Part shown: piece by piece, positions 1-8,927 of the stretch
Layout of the letters: the number at the start of each line of letters is the position of its first letter
Numbering within the stretch: the stretch's first letter is position 1
Source of the DNA: Rhodococcus spelaei
Lineage (GTDB): Bacteria > Actinomycetota > Actinomycetes > Mycobacteriales > Mycobacteriaceae
DNA length: 64,000 nt
Direction: 5' to 3'
Assembly (NCBI RefSeq): GCF_006704125.1
Contig: NZ_VIGH01000002.1
Coordinates: forward strand, 1-64,000
Program-made: the position numbers and the translations under genes
Notes under the pieces: model-generated
Database searches by the model: none
What the model was told of the DNA's origin: nothing
The model's input: the letters and a program-made list of their open reading frames with translations, nothing else

Positions 1-861
1 CGCCCGGCCCGGCATGAACAACCCCGACGACCCCGACTCACCCGCCGGCGACGCCGAATCCCCGAACCTCGACCACGATGCCCTCGCGAAGGCCGCGGCC
101 CGCGACACCCGCACCGCCGGACAACGAGGCCACGACGCCCTCAAAGCCGGGCTGCGGCACCTGCTCGCATCGGGGGTACTGGGCAGTCACCGCGGACTCC
201 CGGTCACCGCGATCATCACCATGACTTTGCAGCAACTCGAGGACGCCACCGGGGTGGCAACGACCGCCGGCGGCGGGATCGTCCCCATCCGCGACGCCCT
301 GCGAATGGCCGAACACGCGCACCCGGTGCTGTGCCTGGGGGCACCTCCCTGCACGAAGTGCTTGGGGGATTCGACCACCACGGCCGACCCCTGCACCTGG
401 GCCGATCCAAACGGCTCGCCACCCCCGACCAACGCCTGGCATTGATCGCATCCTCCCGCGGCTGCACCCGCCCCGGCTGCGACGCACCCGCCACCATGAC
501 CGCCGTCCATCACATCCGAGAGTGGAACGACGGCGCCGGCACCGACATCACCAACGAAGACCTCGCCTGCGACGCCTGCCACGCCCTCGTCAAGGACGGA
601 CCCACGGGGTGGAGAACCCGCACCGCCCCACCGGAATCCGAGCATCCCGGCCGCACCGAGTGGATCGCACCCGCCCACATCGACCCCGACCGACAACCGC
701 GCATCAATCACCGCCACCACCTGGACGAGCTCCTCGCCCAGGCACTCCAACGCGCCCGCGCACGCCGGGACGCGGAACTACGGCGACACCGCGCACAGCG
801 GAACCGCCACATCGGCACCGAGCCCGGCGACGATGCGCCCAACGACGGCGACGCCCCGTGA
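1..861 (+). pseudogene. DUF222/HNH endonuclease gene, frameshifted, 5' end outside window
   Basis: This is the C-terminal part of a 13E12-type protein: a DUF222 domain followed by an HNH nuclease domain. The reading frame is open from the left edge (frame 2) and carries DUF222-like sequence up to residues HAHPVL near base 331. The match then resumes in frame 1 at FDHHGRPLHLGR (base 370), followed by the HNH core CTRPGCDAP, VHHIREW and CDACHALVKDGP, and stops at 861. The two halves are separated by about 32 extra bases that do not fit the family and form a GC-rich imperfect hairpin. Because 32 is not a multiple of three the gene is frameshifted. Such proteins are common, multicopy and poorly characterised in actinobacteria. 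A sequencing error is unlikely because a whole block is inserted. Confidence 0.75.
338..369. repeat. Short palindromic insertion (about 32 bp) in the HNH gene
   Basis: The block lies exactly where the DUF222 and HNH halves change frame. It contains a hairpin with GCAC-GAA-GTGC at its tip, flanked by CTCCC on the left and GGGGG on the right. From memory it resembles the small dispersed palindromes of the form CTGGGGGCACCTCCC found in many actinomycete genomes. I saw no second copy in this window. The exact ends are inferred from the protein frames on each side, so they could be off by a few bases. Confidence 0.55.
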
Positions 862-965
862 CCCACAGGTCCCGCCAGACCGCCTTCGAGAACCCGGGAC
901 CGGGCGTGCCCACTCGACGTAGTGTCGGCTGGTCCGACCCGTTGCAGCAGAACAGGAGACCACCC

Positions 966-1775
966 GTGAGCTTTGTCCTCGTCGAGCGGCCGCGCGAGAA
1001 CGTCGCGCTGGTGACCCTGAACCGCCCGGAGCGGATGAACGCGATGGCGTTCGACGTGATGGTGCCACTCAAGGAGTCGCTCGAGGCGATCAGCAACGAC
1101 AACTCGGTGCGCGCGGTGGTCCTCACCGGGGCCGGCCGCGGGTTCTGCTCGGGCGCCGACCAGGCCTCGGCGGGCAGTCCGCCGCACATCGACGGTCTCA
1201 CCCGACCCTCGATTGCGCTGCGCGCCATGGAGATCCTCGACGACGTGGTGCTCGCGATCCGTCGAATGCACCAGCCGATGATTGCCGCGGTGAACGGGGC
1301 CGCGATCGGCGGTGGCTTCTGCCTCTCGCTGGCGGCCGACATCCGCCTGGCCTCCCCCGACGCCTACTTCCGCGCCGCGGGAATCAACAACGGGCTCACC
1401 GCGAGCGAACTCGGGCTGAGCTACCTACTGCCGCGCGCGATCGGTTCGTCGCGAGCATTCGAGATCATGCTGTCGGGCCGCGACATCACCGCCGAGGAAG
1501 CCGAGCGGATCGGACTGGTCTCACGCCTCGTGCCCGGCACCGACCTCCTCGACGAGTCCTTCGCGCTGGCCGAACGGATTGCCGCATTTTCGAGGCCCGG
1601 TGTCGAGCTCACCAAGCGGACGCTGTGGTCGAGCCTGGACGCCTCCTCGATGGCCCAGCACATGAACCAGGAAGGACTCGGCCAGTTGATGATCCGGCTG
1701 ATGACCGACAACTTCGAGGAGGCGACACTGGCCCGTCGAGAGAAGCGAGACCCGGTCTTCCGGGACATGCGCTGA
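966..1775 (+). CDS. echA12: Enoyl-CoA hydratase/isomerase, EchA12-like
   Basis: A 269-residue crotonase-superfamily protein, predicted to hydrate enoyl-CoA or isomerise acyl-CoA substrates in fatty-acid or sterol side-chain metabolism in the cytoplasm. Family segments are clear: LVTLNRPERMNAMAF at the N-terminus, the CoA/oxyanion segment GAGRGFCSGAD near residue 60, and AAVNGAAIGGGFCLSLAADIR near residue 105. The long run through FRAAGINNGLTASELG and LLPRAIGSSRAFEIML is very like M. tuberculosis EchA12 as I remember it. The GTG start at 966 is chosen because AGGAG lies 8 bases upstream; the frame is open further upstream to 522, but that part has no family similarity. The gene stands alone, after the broken HNH gene. 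Confidence 0.88.
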   Translation: MSFVLVERPRENVALVTLNRPERMNAMAFDVMVPLKESLEAISNDNSVRAVVLTGAGRGFCSGADQASAGSPPHIDGLTRPSIALRAMEILDDVVLAIRRMHQPMIAAVNGAAIGGGFCLSLAADIRLASPDAYFRAAGINNGLTASELGLSYLLPRAIGSSRAFEIMLSGRDITAEEAERIGLVSRLVPGTDLLDESFALAERIAAFSRPGVELTKRTLWSSLDASSMAQHMNQEGLGQLMIRLMTDNFEEATLARREKRDPVFRDMR

Positions 1776-1795
1776 CGGGGCCCGCAGGCGCGGCG

Positions 1796-2140
1796 TCAGC
1801 CCAGCAGCGCCAACGCGTCACCGAGGGTCTCGACGGTGTCGAGTCCGGACCGCACCCGTTGATCGTCACGCATCCGCTGCAACGTCGAACGGCCGTCGAC
1901 CACCACACATTCGACCACCATCGAACGCAGTCGCATGCCGATCTCGCTCACCGTCGCCCCCACCCGGGAATCGATCCCGCGGACCGCCTCGAGGTCCAGG
2001 ATCACTGCACTCACACCCGTCCGACCCGCCTCCTCGACGATCAATTCGCCTACCGCAAGCGCATTCTCGTCATCACGCAGGGGCGGAACCCCGACCACGA
2101 GACAGCCCGAAACCTCCACCATCGGCACGTCCGGATTCAC
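1796..2140 (-). CDS. STAS-domain protein, RsbS/anti-anti-sigma-like
   Basis: A 114-residue single STAS domain. The core reads VSGCLVVGVPPLRDD, then AVILDLEAVRGIDSRVGATVSEIG, the position where anti-sigma-factor antagonists carry the serine switch. That serine (DSRVG) is present, so phosphorylation control is possible. The length and the valine-rich first strand are closest to RsbS-like stressosome proteins rather than SpoIIAA, but no RsbR or RsbT partner gene is visible nearby. It starts at GTG 2140 behind a GAGGGGG sequence and lies 77 bases downstream of dipZ on the same strand, so it may be co-transcribed. The partner and function are unknown. Confidence 0.7.
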   Translation of the reverse strand: MNPDVPMVEVSGCLVVGVPPLRDDENALAVGELIVEEAGRTGVSAVILDLEAVRGIDSRVGATVSEIGMRLRSMVVECVVVDGRSTLQRMRDDQRVRSGLDTVETLGDALALLG

Positions 2141-2216
2141 ATTGCCCCCTCATCTTCCTTCTCGTCGCTTGTCATCCACTCGTTCCCCCGTTGCGTTACA
2201 CGACCACCAGGCACAG

Positions 2217-3977
2217 CTATCCATAGGTGAACGAGAACGCCTGCAGCCCTTGTGAGAGCGTCACCTCGAGACGACCGGCCTGTGTGGTGTCGGCGGCGAC
2301 GATCTGGTGCAGCGTCGGTGGACCACTGATCGGCACCGTGGTCGACTTCCCGTTCCTGGTGACAGTAGCGGTCCCGGCTCCGCCGACGACGAGGTACACG
2401 TTGCGCGCGTGGTAGTTCAGCGCAATGCTCGACGTGTCGCTCTCCGCGGTCGCGCCCTGGTAGTCGAGGCTCCACTGTCCGCGGTACGCGAAGCTGTCAG
2501 CGGGCAGCGATGCCGGATAGTCGAAGGTCGCGGCGCCCTGGTCGTACGCGCCGCCGCCACCGTAGTTGACCACCTTGCCGACCCCGAGGTAAGTCTCGGG
2601 AGTGGTGCTCGCCTGAGGTGTGCTGTCCGACGCGGTGGACGACGCAGGCAACGGAGCGCTCGGGTTGGCGTCGCGAAGCAACTGACGAATCAGGTTCTCC
2701 GTCACGTCGTAGTCACCCTCTCCGAACTTGATGTGCCGCACGGTGCCGGTGGCATCGATCAGGTACTCCGCGGGCCAGTAGCTGTTGCGGTAGTTGGTCC
2801 AGGTCGAGTAGTTGGTGTCCAGCGCGATCGGATAGTCGATGTGCAGGCCCGCGGCACCGGCCGCGACGTTGCTCTCGACGCGTTCGAAGGCGTACTCGGG
2901 CGTGTGTACGCCGATCACCTCGAGGCCCGCGTCCCGGTAGGTGTTGTACCAGTCGACGACGTGTGGGATGGCGCGTTGGCAGTTGATGCACGAATAGGCC
3001 CAGAAGTCGACGAGGGTGACTTTGCCGCGCAGGGACGTCAGGTCGATCGGCGCGCCGCCCGGAGTGTTCAACCATCCGGTGATGCCCGTGATGTCCGGTG
3101 CCGTACCACAGTTTTCGAGCGTCGCCGCGTCGCTGCTACAGTTCGACAGCTCACGATTCTGGTCGGTGACGATGCCGCCGAGGTTGAGTTTCTCCTGGAC
3201 CTGGCTGCTGCCCGCGACCTTGTCCTGCAGCCCGCCGGTGTAGTCGGGGATGGCGCGCTGCAGTACCGCCGGCAGGTTGAATACGAGGCCGACGGCAAGC
3301 GCGATCATCAGCAGGCCGCCGACCACCCGAATCTGGCGTTGGTGGTTGCGAAAGGCGCTGACCCGCTCCGCTACTCGACGACCCGCGAGCGCGAAGATCA
3401 GCAGCGGCAGCGCGGCGCCGATGGCGAACGACAGGGTCAACGCGACGGTCTGGAGACCGATCTGCCCGGTGGCTCCCGCGACGACGATGGCGGCGAGAAC
3501 CGGCCCCGCACAGGGGACGTAGAGCACGCCGAGTGCAAGTCCGAGACCGAATCCGCTCTTGCCCGCCCCGACCTGCCGCTGCGGCAGTCGGGCGAAGGGG
3601 CGCTCGAGCAGATGCTCGACGCGCGGAAAGATCAGGCCGAGGCCGATGAGGGTGAGCACCACGAGCCCGGCCCACCGCACCGCGTCCTGCGGGAGATGCA
3701 ACAGCGTCAGCAGGGCCGAGCCGGCGAGAGTGAACACACTGAAACTGAGCACCAGTCCGGCGATCACCCGGTAGGGGCGCAGTGCCTCGCCTACCGAGCG
3801 GGTCGGCGGCGGCGCCGCGATCAGCACGTCCCCGGCCACCTCCGGTGATCGAGCGGACTCACGGGTGCGGGCGTTCTGTGCGCCGGAGAAGAAGATGACC
3901 GGCAGGACGGGGAGGATGCACGGGGAGATTCCGGTGATCAGTCCGCCCAGGAACCCGATGAGCACGATGGTGTACAT
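2217..3977 (-). CDS. dipZ: DipZ-type membrane thiol-disulfide oxidoreductase (CcdA + thioredoxin fusion)
   Basis: A 586-residue fusion. The N-terminal half is a CcdA/DsbD-beta-like membrane domain with the paired cysteines in [11 protein letters not shown] (near residue 20) and [13 protein letters not shown]. It should carry reducing equivalents across the membrane. The middle is an extracytoplasmic TlpA-like thioredoxin domain with the redox motif [10 protein letters not shown] near residue 330. The last 150 residues form a beta-rich domain, as in mycobacterial DipZ. The start is the ATG at 3977, immediately before the first membrane helix; the open frame extends to 4823 but that part is antisense to the lipoprotein gene. 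Its divergent neighbour is an MPT83-like lipoprotein, which matches the mpt83-dipZ-mpt70 association in M. tuberculosis. Confidence 0.9.
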   Translation of the reverse strand: MYTIVLIGFLGGLITGISPCILPVLPVIFFSGAQNARTRESARSPEVAGDVLIAAPPPTRSVGEALRPYRVIAGLVLSFSVFTLAGSALLTLLHLPQDAVRWAGLVVLTLIGLGLIFPRVEHLLERPFARLPQRQVGAGKSGFGLGLALGVLYVPCAGPVLAAIVVAGATGQIGLQTVALTLSFAIGAALPLLIFALAGRRVAERVSAFRNHQRQIRVVGGLLMIALAVGLVFNLPAVLQRAIPDYTGGLQDKVAGSSQVQEKLNLGGIVTDQNRELSNCSSDAATLENCGTAPDITGITGWLNTPGGAPIDLTSLRGKVTLVDFWAYSCINCQRAIPHVVDWYNTYRDAGLEVIGVHTPEYAFERVESNVAAGAAGLHIDYPIALDTNYSTWTNYRNSYWPAEYLIDATGTVRHIKFGEGDYDVTENLIRQLLRDANPSAPLPASSTASDSTPQASTTPETYLGVGKVVNYGGGGAYDQGAATFDYPASLPADSFAYRGQWSLDYQGATAESDTSSIALNYHARNVYLVVGGAGTATVTRNGKSTTVPISGPPTLHQIVAADTTQAGRLEVTLSQGLQAFSFTYG

Positions 3978-4055
3978 GCACGATATTCGGAGCCGGCCTC
4001 GTCTCGGCTTGGTCGCGCTGCCCGAGCTGCACTGAAAGAAACTCTCCGCTCCGAC

Positions 4056-4083
4056 CCATCCGGTCGTGACTCGGCGCCGAATA
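4056..4083 (+). promoter_or_regulatory. ECF (SigK-type) promoter candidate for the fasciclin lipoprotein
   Basis: CCATCC at 4056-4061 and CGAATA at 4078-4083 are separated by 16 bases and lie about 60 bases upstream of the MPT83-like start. From memory, SigK-dependent mpt70/mpt83 promoters in mycobacteria use a CCATCC -35 box and a CGAAT-containing -10 box. The gene context makes the match meaningful, but no sigK/rskA gene is in the window. The assignment is an inference. Confidence 0.5.
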
Positions 4084-4142
4084 CCCAGTCGACAGAGCTG
4101 ACGGCGACGGCAATCGTGCCGTCCGAGAAGGAGTGACCGATT

Positions 4143-4808
4143 ATGAAGAGTGTTCAGCGAAAGGCATTCGCGGCGGCCGGAATTGCCGCAGTTGCTGTTC
4201 TGGGCCTGTCGGCATGTTCGAGCGACAGTTCGGACTCGTCGTCGGATTCGACGGCGATGTCGCAGCAGAAGACCTCGGCGATGACGGCGCCGAGCGGCCA
4301 GATGAGTGCGGCCGCGGATCTGGTGGGACCGGGCTGCGCCGACTACGCAGCCAAGGTGCCGACCGGCCCCGGTTCGGTGACCGGCATGGCTCAGGACCCG
4401 GTAGCCGTGGCGGCGTCGAACAACCCGCTGCTGACCACCCTGGTCTCGGCGGTCTCGGGCAAGCTCAACCCGAACGTCAACCTGGTGGACACGCTCAACG
4501 GTGGTCAGTTCACCGTCTTCGCGCCGGTGGACTCTGCGTTCGGGAAGATCGATCCGGCCACGATCGACTCGCTGAAGACCGATTCGGCGACTCTGACGAA
4601 GATCCTCACCTACCACGTGGTGCCGGGTCAGATCAGCCCGAAGAACATCGACGGCCAGCACAAGACCGTCGAGGGCGGCTCGGTGACGGTGACGGGATCC
4701 GGCGACACCCTGAAGGTCAACGACGCGGCGGTGATCTGCGGCGGTGTCCACACCGCCAATGCGACCGTCTACCTCGTCGACTCGGTTCTGATGCCTCCGG
4801 CGCAGTAG
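4143..4808 (+). CDS. Fasciclin-domain secreted lipoprotein, MPT83/MPT70-like
   Basis: A 221-residue protein with a lipoprotein signal peptide; the lipobox LSAC falls near residues 22-25. A serine-rich linker follows, then one FAS1 domain: [17 protein letters not shown], the H1 box [15 protein letters not shown], and the H2-like [11 protein letters not shown]. The overall order is that of the exported mycobacterial antigens MPT83 (lipidated) and MPT70, thought to be cell-surface adhesion or envelope proteins. The ATG at 4143 is preceded by AAGGAG. It is divergent from dipZ, with the ECF-type promoter candidate in between. Two cysteines at the domain ends (GPGCADY, VICGG) could form a disulfide, fitting the DipZ neighbour. 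Confidence 0.88.
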   Translation: MKSVQRKAFAAAGIAAVAVLGLSACSSDSSDSSSDSTAMSQQKTSAMTAPSGQMSAAADLVGPGCADYAAKVPTGPGSVTGMAQDPVAVAASNNPLLTTLVSAVSGKLNPNVNLVDTLNGGQFTVFAPVDSAFGKIDPATIDSLKTDSATLTKILTYHVVPGQISPKNIDGQHKTVEGGSVTVTGSGDTLKVNDAAVICGGVHTANATVYLVDSVLMPPAQ

Positions 4809-4872
4809 CCGCCGCCGGCGCACCGGAGGGGTGTGCGCCGCAGGTCGCCGGTGCGGCCACCGGGTGAGAAGT

Positions 4873-4910
4873 CTCGACCCGCAGACCTACGTTCCGGTCT
4901 GCGGGTCGAG
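4873..4910. terminator. Hairpin downstream of the fasciclin gene
   Basis: A perfect 15-bp inverted repeat (4873-4887 with 4896-4910) with an 8-base loop lies 64 bases past the lipoprotein stop. No T-tract follows, as is common in high-GC actinobacteria. It separates this gene from the convergent DUF2568 gene and could act in both directions. Confidence 0.7.
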
Positions 4911-5009
4911 GTCGAACACGACGCGGTCATTGGTCGCCGGGTTGCGAAACTTCGTGCTGGCAGCGAGATTACGGCCACCGATGTCGGTGATGCTGCTACC
5001 TGGGCTTTC

Positions 5010-5381
5010 CTACCGCGCGTGCAGTTCTCGTCGGCACGACTGTCCGAACACCAGCACGGACACCGCGAAGAAAGCGGCTCCGACCGGCCAGCCGAGGAAC
5101 AGTCCGATCACCACCCCCGCCACCGCGAACAACGCAGTCTGCGCGTACAGCCGCATCGGGTTGCCCAGCCGGCGGCGGGACGTCGGCGCCATCCACACCG
5201 ACCAGATCCCCGCCGCCACCACGGGCAAGGCGATCGCCGCGACCACCCTCGACGGCACTGAATCGGCGGACGCGGCGCCGGCGAGGGCGAGCAGGATCAG
5301 CATCGCCAGTTCGCACAGGAACGCCAGCAGGTCGAGCGCGCCGACGCGGGCCTCCGGCTGGTGCCCGACCAGCCCGGTCAT
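5010..5381 (-). CDS. DUF2568-type small membrane protein
   Basis: A 123-residue integral membrane protein with four hydrophobic segments: LLAFLCELAMLILLALAG, VVAAIALPVVAAGIWSVW, LFAVAGVVIGLFLGW and AAFFAVSVLVFG. The pattern and the loop APTSRRRLGNPMRLYAQ fit the DUF2568/YrdB family of unknown function. The ATG at 5381 overlaps the stop of the upstream oxidoreductase (ATGA), so the two genes are translationally coupled. The coupled enzyme is an NADPH-dependent reductase; I see no obvious functional link. Confidence 0.75.
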   Translation of the reverse strand: MTGLVGHQPEARVGALDLLAFLCELAMLILLALAGAASADSVPSRVVAAIALPVVAAGIWSVWMAPTSRRRLGNPMRLYAQTALFAVAGVVIGLFLGWPVGAAFFAVSVLVFGQSCRRELHAR

Positions 5382-6406
5382 GCGTCGGCCACCTTCACCA
5401 GGAGTTTGCCGAAGTTCTTGCCCCGCAGCAGCCCGATGAACGCCTCGGGAGCGTTCGTCAGCCCGTCGACGATGTCCTCGCGGTAGCCGACCTTGCCGTC
5501 CCGCACCCATCCGGACATGTCCAGCATGAAATCCGCGAACGACTCCTTCACGAACTCGGACTGGATGAAGCCGCGCACGGTCAGGCTCTTGGTCAGGATG
5601 CGGCTCATCAGCGCCGGGGCCCGGTCCGGACCCGCAGGCGCCGAGGTGAGGTTGTAGTTCGCGATCAATCCGCACACCGGCACCCGCGCGTAGGTGTTGA
5701 GCAGCGGCAACACCGCATCCCACACCTGGCCGCCGACGTTCTCGAAGTAGACGTCGATGCCGTTCGGGACCGCCGCGGCCAGCTGATCTGCGAAATCGGG
5801 TGCACGGTGGTCGATCGCGGCGTCGAAGCCGAGCTCGTGCAAGTAGGCGCACTTCTCGGGACCGCCCGCGATCCCGACCGCCCGCGCGCCCTTGATCCTG
5901 GCGATCTGCCCGACCGCCGAGCCGACGGGTCCGGTTGCCGCGGCCACCACCACCGTCTCGCCCGGCTGTGGCTTCCCGATCCGCAGCAGTCCGGCGTATC
6001 CGGTGAATCCGGGCATGCCGAGCACCCCGAGGGCCGTCTCCACGGGCGCGAGGCTCGGGTCGATCTTGCGGACGTGCTTCGCGTCGGCGACCGAGTGGCT
6101 CTGCCATCCCGAGAAGGACAGCACCACATCACCACTGGAGTAACCGGGGTCGCGTGACTCGATCACAGTGCAGACTGTGCCACCGACCATGACGTGACCG
6201 AGCGCGACCGGGTCGGCGTACGACTCGGCATCACTCATCCGTCCGCGCATGTAGGGGTCCAACGACAGGTAGCGGGTCTCGAGCAGCAACTGCCCCTCAC
6301 CTGGCACGGGCAGCGGCGCCGACTCGATCCGGAAATCGGACGGCTGGGGCTCGCCCACGGGGCGCGAAGCGAGCACGATGCGGGTGTTCTCTGCAGGCTG
6401 GCTCAT
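5378..6406 (-). CDS. NADP-dependent medium-chain reductase (CurA/leukotriene B4 dehydrogenase-like)
   Basis: A 342-residue zinc-independent MDR-family oxidoreductase, predicted to reduce alpha,beta-unsaturated ketones or aldehydes with NADPH in the cytoplasm. Features seen: YLSLDPYMRGRM and the substrate-domain glycines at the N-terminus, the nucleotide-binding segment VVVAAATGPVGSAVGQIARIKGARAVG near residue 145, and ENVGGQVWDAVLP, typical of the prostaglandin-reductase/YncB group. No zinc ligands are present. It is the first gene of a two-gene unit with the DUF2568 membrane protein. Confidence 0.85.
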   Translation of the reverse strand: MSQPAENTRIVLASRPVGEPQPSDFRIESAPLPVPGEGQLLLETRYLSLDPYMRGRMSDAESYADPVALGHVMVGGTVCTVIESRDPGYSSGDVVLSFSGWQSHSVADAKHVRKIDPSLAPVETALGVLGMPGFTGYAGLLRIGKPQPGETVVVAAATGPVGSAVGQIARIKGARAVGIAGGPEKCAYLHELGFDAAIDHRAPDFADQLAAAVPNGIDVYFENVGGQVWDAVLPLLNTYARVPVCGLIANYNLTSAPAGPDRAPALMSRILTKSLTVRGFIQSEFVKESFADFMLDMSGWVRDGKVGYREDIVDGLTNAPEAFIGLLRGKNFGKLLVKVADA

Positions 6407-6473
6407 GTTTGTCGAGGCTAGTCCCGAATCGCGGGAAAAGTCCTCAGGAACGAGGTTCGCTCGCCTCGGCCGC

Positions 6474-6513
6474 CGAACCGTGACCGGCTCGTGAACTCTG
6501 CGCGAACCGTGAC
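6474..6513. promoter_or_regulatory. Direct repeat upstream of the polysaccharide deacetylase gene
   Basis: The 11-mer CGAACCGTGAC occurs at 6474-6484 and again at 6503-6513, 29 bases apart and within 100 bases of the deacetylase start. It may be a tandem operator in the divergent region between the reductase and the deacetylase. Function is inferred only from position. Confidence 0.35.
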
Positions 6514-6568
6514 AGTTTCGTTAAGGCTCGACGCGCCGATCCGAGCGCCGGCACCTTAGGCTTCGTGC

Positions 6569-7474
6569 GTGCATGCGAGAGTGACCCGCCGGGCAGTGCT
6601 GCTCGGACTGATCGGGGGCGGCATCGGCGCCGCGAGCTGGGTATACGTCGAACCCTCCCTCGCCAGCCCGGTACCACCGGACGCCCCGCTCCCTCCACCG
6701 GCGCCTCCGGGCTCCGGGTCCGTCGCCCCCTGGTTCACCGAGCCACTCCCTCCGCCCCCGCCGGACCCGGCGGCAGTGAAGGCGAAGTACGCGACAGCGG
6801 TCCCGCACGAGTGGGGCACGGCGGTGACCGGGGCTCGAACCCGACTCGCGTCCGCCGGTCGCCGACTCGCGCTGACCTTCGATGCCTGCGGCGGTCCGGG
6901 TGGTGGCAGCGCAGTGGACACCGCGATCCTCGATCTGCTCGAGCGCGAGAGGATCGCGGCCACCCTGTTCCTCAACAGCCGCTGGATCGAAGCCAACCCG
7001 GCGCTCGCGGTCCAGTTGGCCGCGAACCCGCTGTTCGAACTCGGCAATCACGGGACGCGGCACCTTCCCCTGTCGGTGACCGGCCGCAGCGCCTACGGCA
7101 TCGCGGGCACCCGGTCCGCGGCCGAGGTGGTCGACGAGGTGTGGGCGAACCACCAACGGCTGCAGCAGATCACCGGCGCGGCACCGCGCTGGTTCCGGCC
7201 CGGCACCGCGCACTGCGACGAGGTCGCGACCGCGATCGTCCGCGACCTCGGCGAGGAGGTGGTTGGTTTCACGGTGAACGGTGACGCCGGCGCCACCCTG
7301 CCGGCCGCCAAGGTTCAGGGCGCACTGACCGCCGCCGCACCCGGCTCGATCGTGATCATGCACATGAACCGACCCAAGGGCGACACCGCCAAGGGGCTGG
7401 CCGCCGCCCTTCCTGCATTGCGCCGCGCGGGAACGGAATTCGTCACCCTCAGCGGAGCCGCCGGGCTCGCCTGA
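6569..7474 (+). CDS. Secreted polysaccharide deacetylase (NodB fold)
   Basis: A 301-residue exported protein. The N-terminus TRRAVLLGLIGGG looks like a twin-arginine or Sec signal, then comes a proline-rich linker (residues 35-70). The NodB domain follows, with LALTFDACGGPGG (motif 1, with the Asp that binds metal), ELGNHGTRHLPLS (motif 2, H-x3-H-like), RWFRPGTAHCDE (motif 3) and IVIMHMNRPKGDTA (motif 5). It should remove acetyl groups from a cell-wall or extracellular polysaccharide. The start is GTG 6569; GTG 6581 is also possible, as neither has a strong ribosome-binding site. Its stop is 6 bases from the convergent fadD36 stop. Confidence 0.85.
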   Translation: MHARVTRRAVLLGLIGGGIGAASWVYVEPSLASPVPPDAPLPPPAPPGSGSVAPWFTEPLPPPPPDPAAVKAKYATAVPHEWGTAVTGARTRLASAGRRLALTFDACGGPGGGSAVDTAILDLLERERIAATLFLNSRWIEANPALAVQLAANPLFELGNHGTRHLPLSVTGRSAYGIAGTRSAAEVVDEVWANHQRLQQITGAAPRWFRPGTAHCDEVATAIVRDLGEEVVGFTVNGDAGATLPAAKVQGALTAAAPGSIVIMHMNRPKGDTAKGLAAALPALRRAGTEFVTLSGAAGLA

Positions 7475-7480
7475 CAGCGC

Positions 7481-8905
7481 TCAACCCAGCAGCTTCTTCT
7501 GCACCTTGCCCATCGCGTTGCGCGGCAACGAGTCGACCACCCGAATCTCGCGCGGCCGCTTGTGCACCGACAGCTCGCCCGCCACGTGCTCGATCAGCGC
7601 CGCCGGGTCCACCGCGTCGCCGACGACGAACGCCACCACGCGCTGGCCCAGGTCGTCGTCGGCCAGGCCGACGACCGCGACTTCCCGCACCGACGGGTGC
7701 CCGAGTAGCGAGGTCTCCACCTCGCCGGCCCCGATCCGGTACCCGCCGGACTTGATGAGGTCGGTCGACTCGCGCCCGACGATCCGATGGAAGCCGTCGG
7801 CGTCGATCGCCGCGACGTCGCCGGTGACGAACCAGCCGTCCTCGGTCCACGATTCCGCGGTCGCGTCGGGCCGGTTCAGGTACCCGTCGAAGAGCATCGG
7901 GCCGCGCACCTGTAGCCCGCCGATGGACTCGCCGTCGTGGGGCACCGGCGCCCCGCCCTCGCCGACGAGCCTGGTCTCGACGCCCTGGACCGGGGTGCCC
8001 ACCCAGCCGGGGCGGCGTTCGCCGTCGGCCCGGGTACTCAGGGTGATCATCGTTTCGCTCATGCCGTAGCGCTCGATCGGCGTCAGTCCTGTCAGTTCGA
8101 CGAGCCGGGAGAACACCGGAACCGGCAGCGGCGCGCTGCCCGAGACCAGCAGCCGCGCCCCACTCAGTGCGCGGGCCGCCTCCTCGTCCTCGACCACCCG
8201 GGACCAGACGGTCGGGACGCCGAAGTACAGCGAACCGCGCGCCTGCGTGTAGGCCCGCGGGGTGGGCTTGCCGGTGTGGATCAGCCGGCTGCCCACCCGC
8301 AACGGTCCGAGCAGCCCGAGAATGAGGCCGTGCACGTGGAACAGTGGAAGTCCGTGCACCAGAGTGTCTTTCGCGGTCCACTGCCAGGCCTGCGCGAGCG
8401 CGTCGAGACCGGCGGCGATGACGCCCCGGCTGAGCAGCACGCCCTTCGGCGGCCCGGTGGTGCCCGAGGTGTAGAGCACGAAAGCGATCGACGACGGGTT
8501 CGGCTCGGGGTGACTGTGCCAGTCGCGGGCATGCAGCCGCACCGGTACCACCGGAAGGGTGCCTGCTCGGGAACTCGGCGGAATGTCCCTGTTCTCCGGT
8601 GCCGTACCGAGCCACGCCTGCGCACCGGAGTCGGACAGGATGTGCGCGAGCTCGGCGGGACCGGAATCCGGGGGCACCGGCACGACGGTGACCCCGGCGA
8701 GCAGGCACCCGACTATCGCGACGACCGTGGTCGCGGAAGGCTCGGCGAGCACGGCGACCCGCTCGGCGCCGGCGAGGCGCCTGGCCAGGGCCCCGGCGCC
8801 GCCCACGATGTCGCTGCGCGACAGGGTGTGGCCGTCGATCCGCACGGCGTCGGGCAGGTCGTCGCCCCGGGCAACGGCGAGGGGGTTCAGTGAACGCAGC
8901 AGCAC
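7481..8905 (-). CDS. fadD36: Acyl-CoA synthetase, FadD36-like
   Basis: A 474-residue AMP-forming acyl-CoA ligase. The P-loop-like motif VLYTSGTTGPPKGVLLS is near residue 155, the adenylate motif YGMSETM near 285, and the hinge motif GWFVTGDVAAID near 370. The catalytic C-terminal lysine is in PRNAMGKVQKKLL. The length and segments such as VHGLPLFHVHGLILGLLG and STRADGERRPGWVG closely match M. tuberculosis FadD36 as I remember it, and the gene order with proline dehydrogenase and pruA also matches. The group resembles malonyl-CoA/MatB-type ligases, so the substrate may be a short or dicarboxylic acid. GTG 8905 is chosen as the start; the longer open frame has no family similarity. Confidence 0.88.
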   Translation of the reverse strand: MLLRSLNPLAVARGDDLPDAVRIDGHTLSRSDIVGGAGALARRLAGAERVAVLAEPSATTVVAIVGCLLAGVTVVPVPPDSGPAELAHILSDSGAQAWLGTAPENRDIPPSSRAGTLPVVPVRLHARDWHSHPEPNPSSIAFVLYTSGTTGPPKGVLLSRGVIAAGLDALAQAWQWTAKDTLVHGLPLFHVHGLILGLLGPLRVGSRLIHTGKPTPRAYTQARGSLYFGVPTVWSRVVEDEEAARALSGARLLVSGSAPLPVPVFSRLVELTGLTPIERYGMSETMITLSTRADGERRPGWVGTPVQGVETRLVGEGGAPVPHDGESIGGLQVRGPMLFDGYLNRPDATAESWTEDGWFVTGDVAAIDADGFHRIVGRESTDLIKSGGYRIGAGEVETSLLGHPSVREVAVVGLADDDLGQRVVAFVVGDAVDPAALIEHVAGELSVHKRPREIRVVDSLPRNAMGKVQKKLLG

Positions 8906-8927
8906 GCCGTCCAGCGTCTCACACGGT

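Noticed and set aside
2217-4823. Open frame that extends dipZ upstream to 4823
   Set aside because: The extra part is antisense to the fasciclin lipoprotein gene and has no DipZ similarity; the real start is the ATG at 3977.
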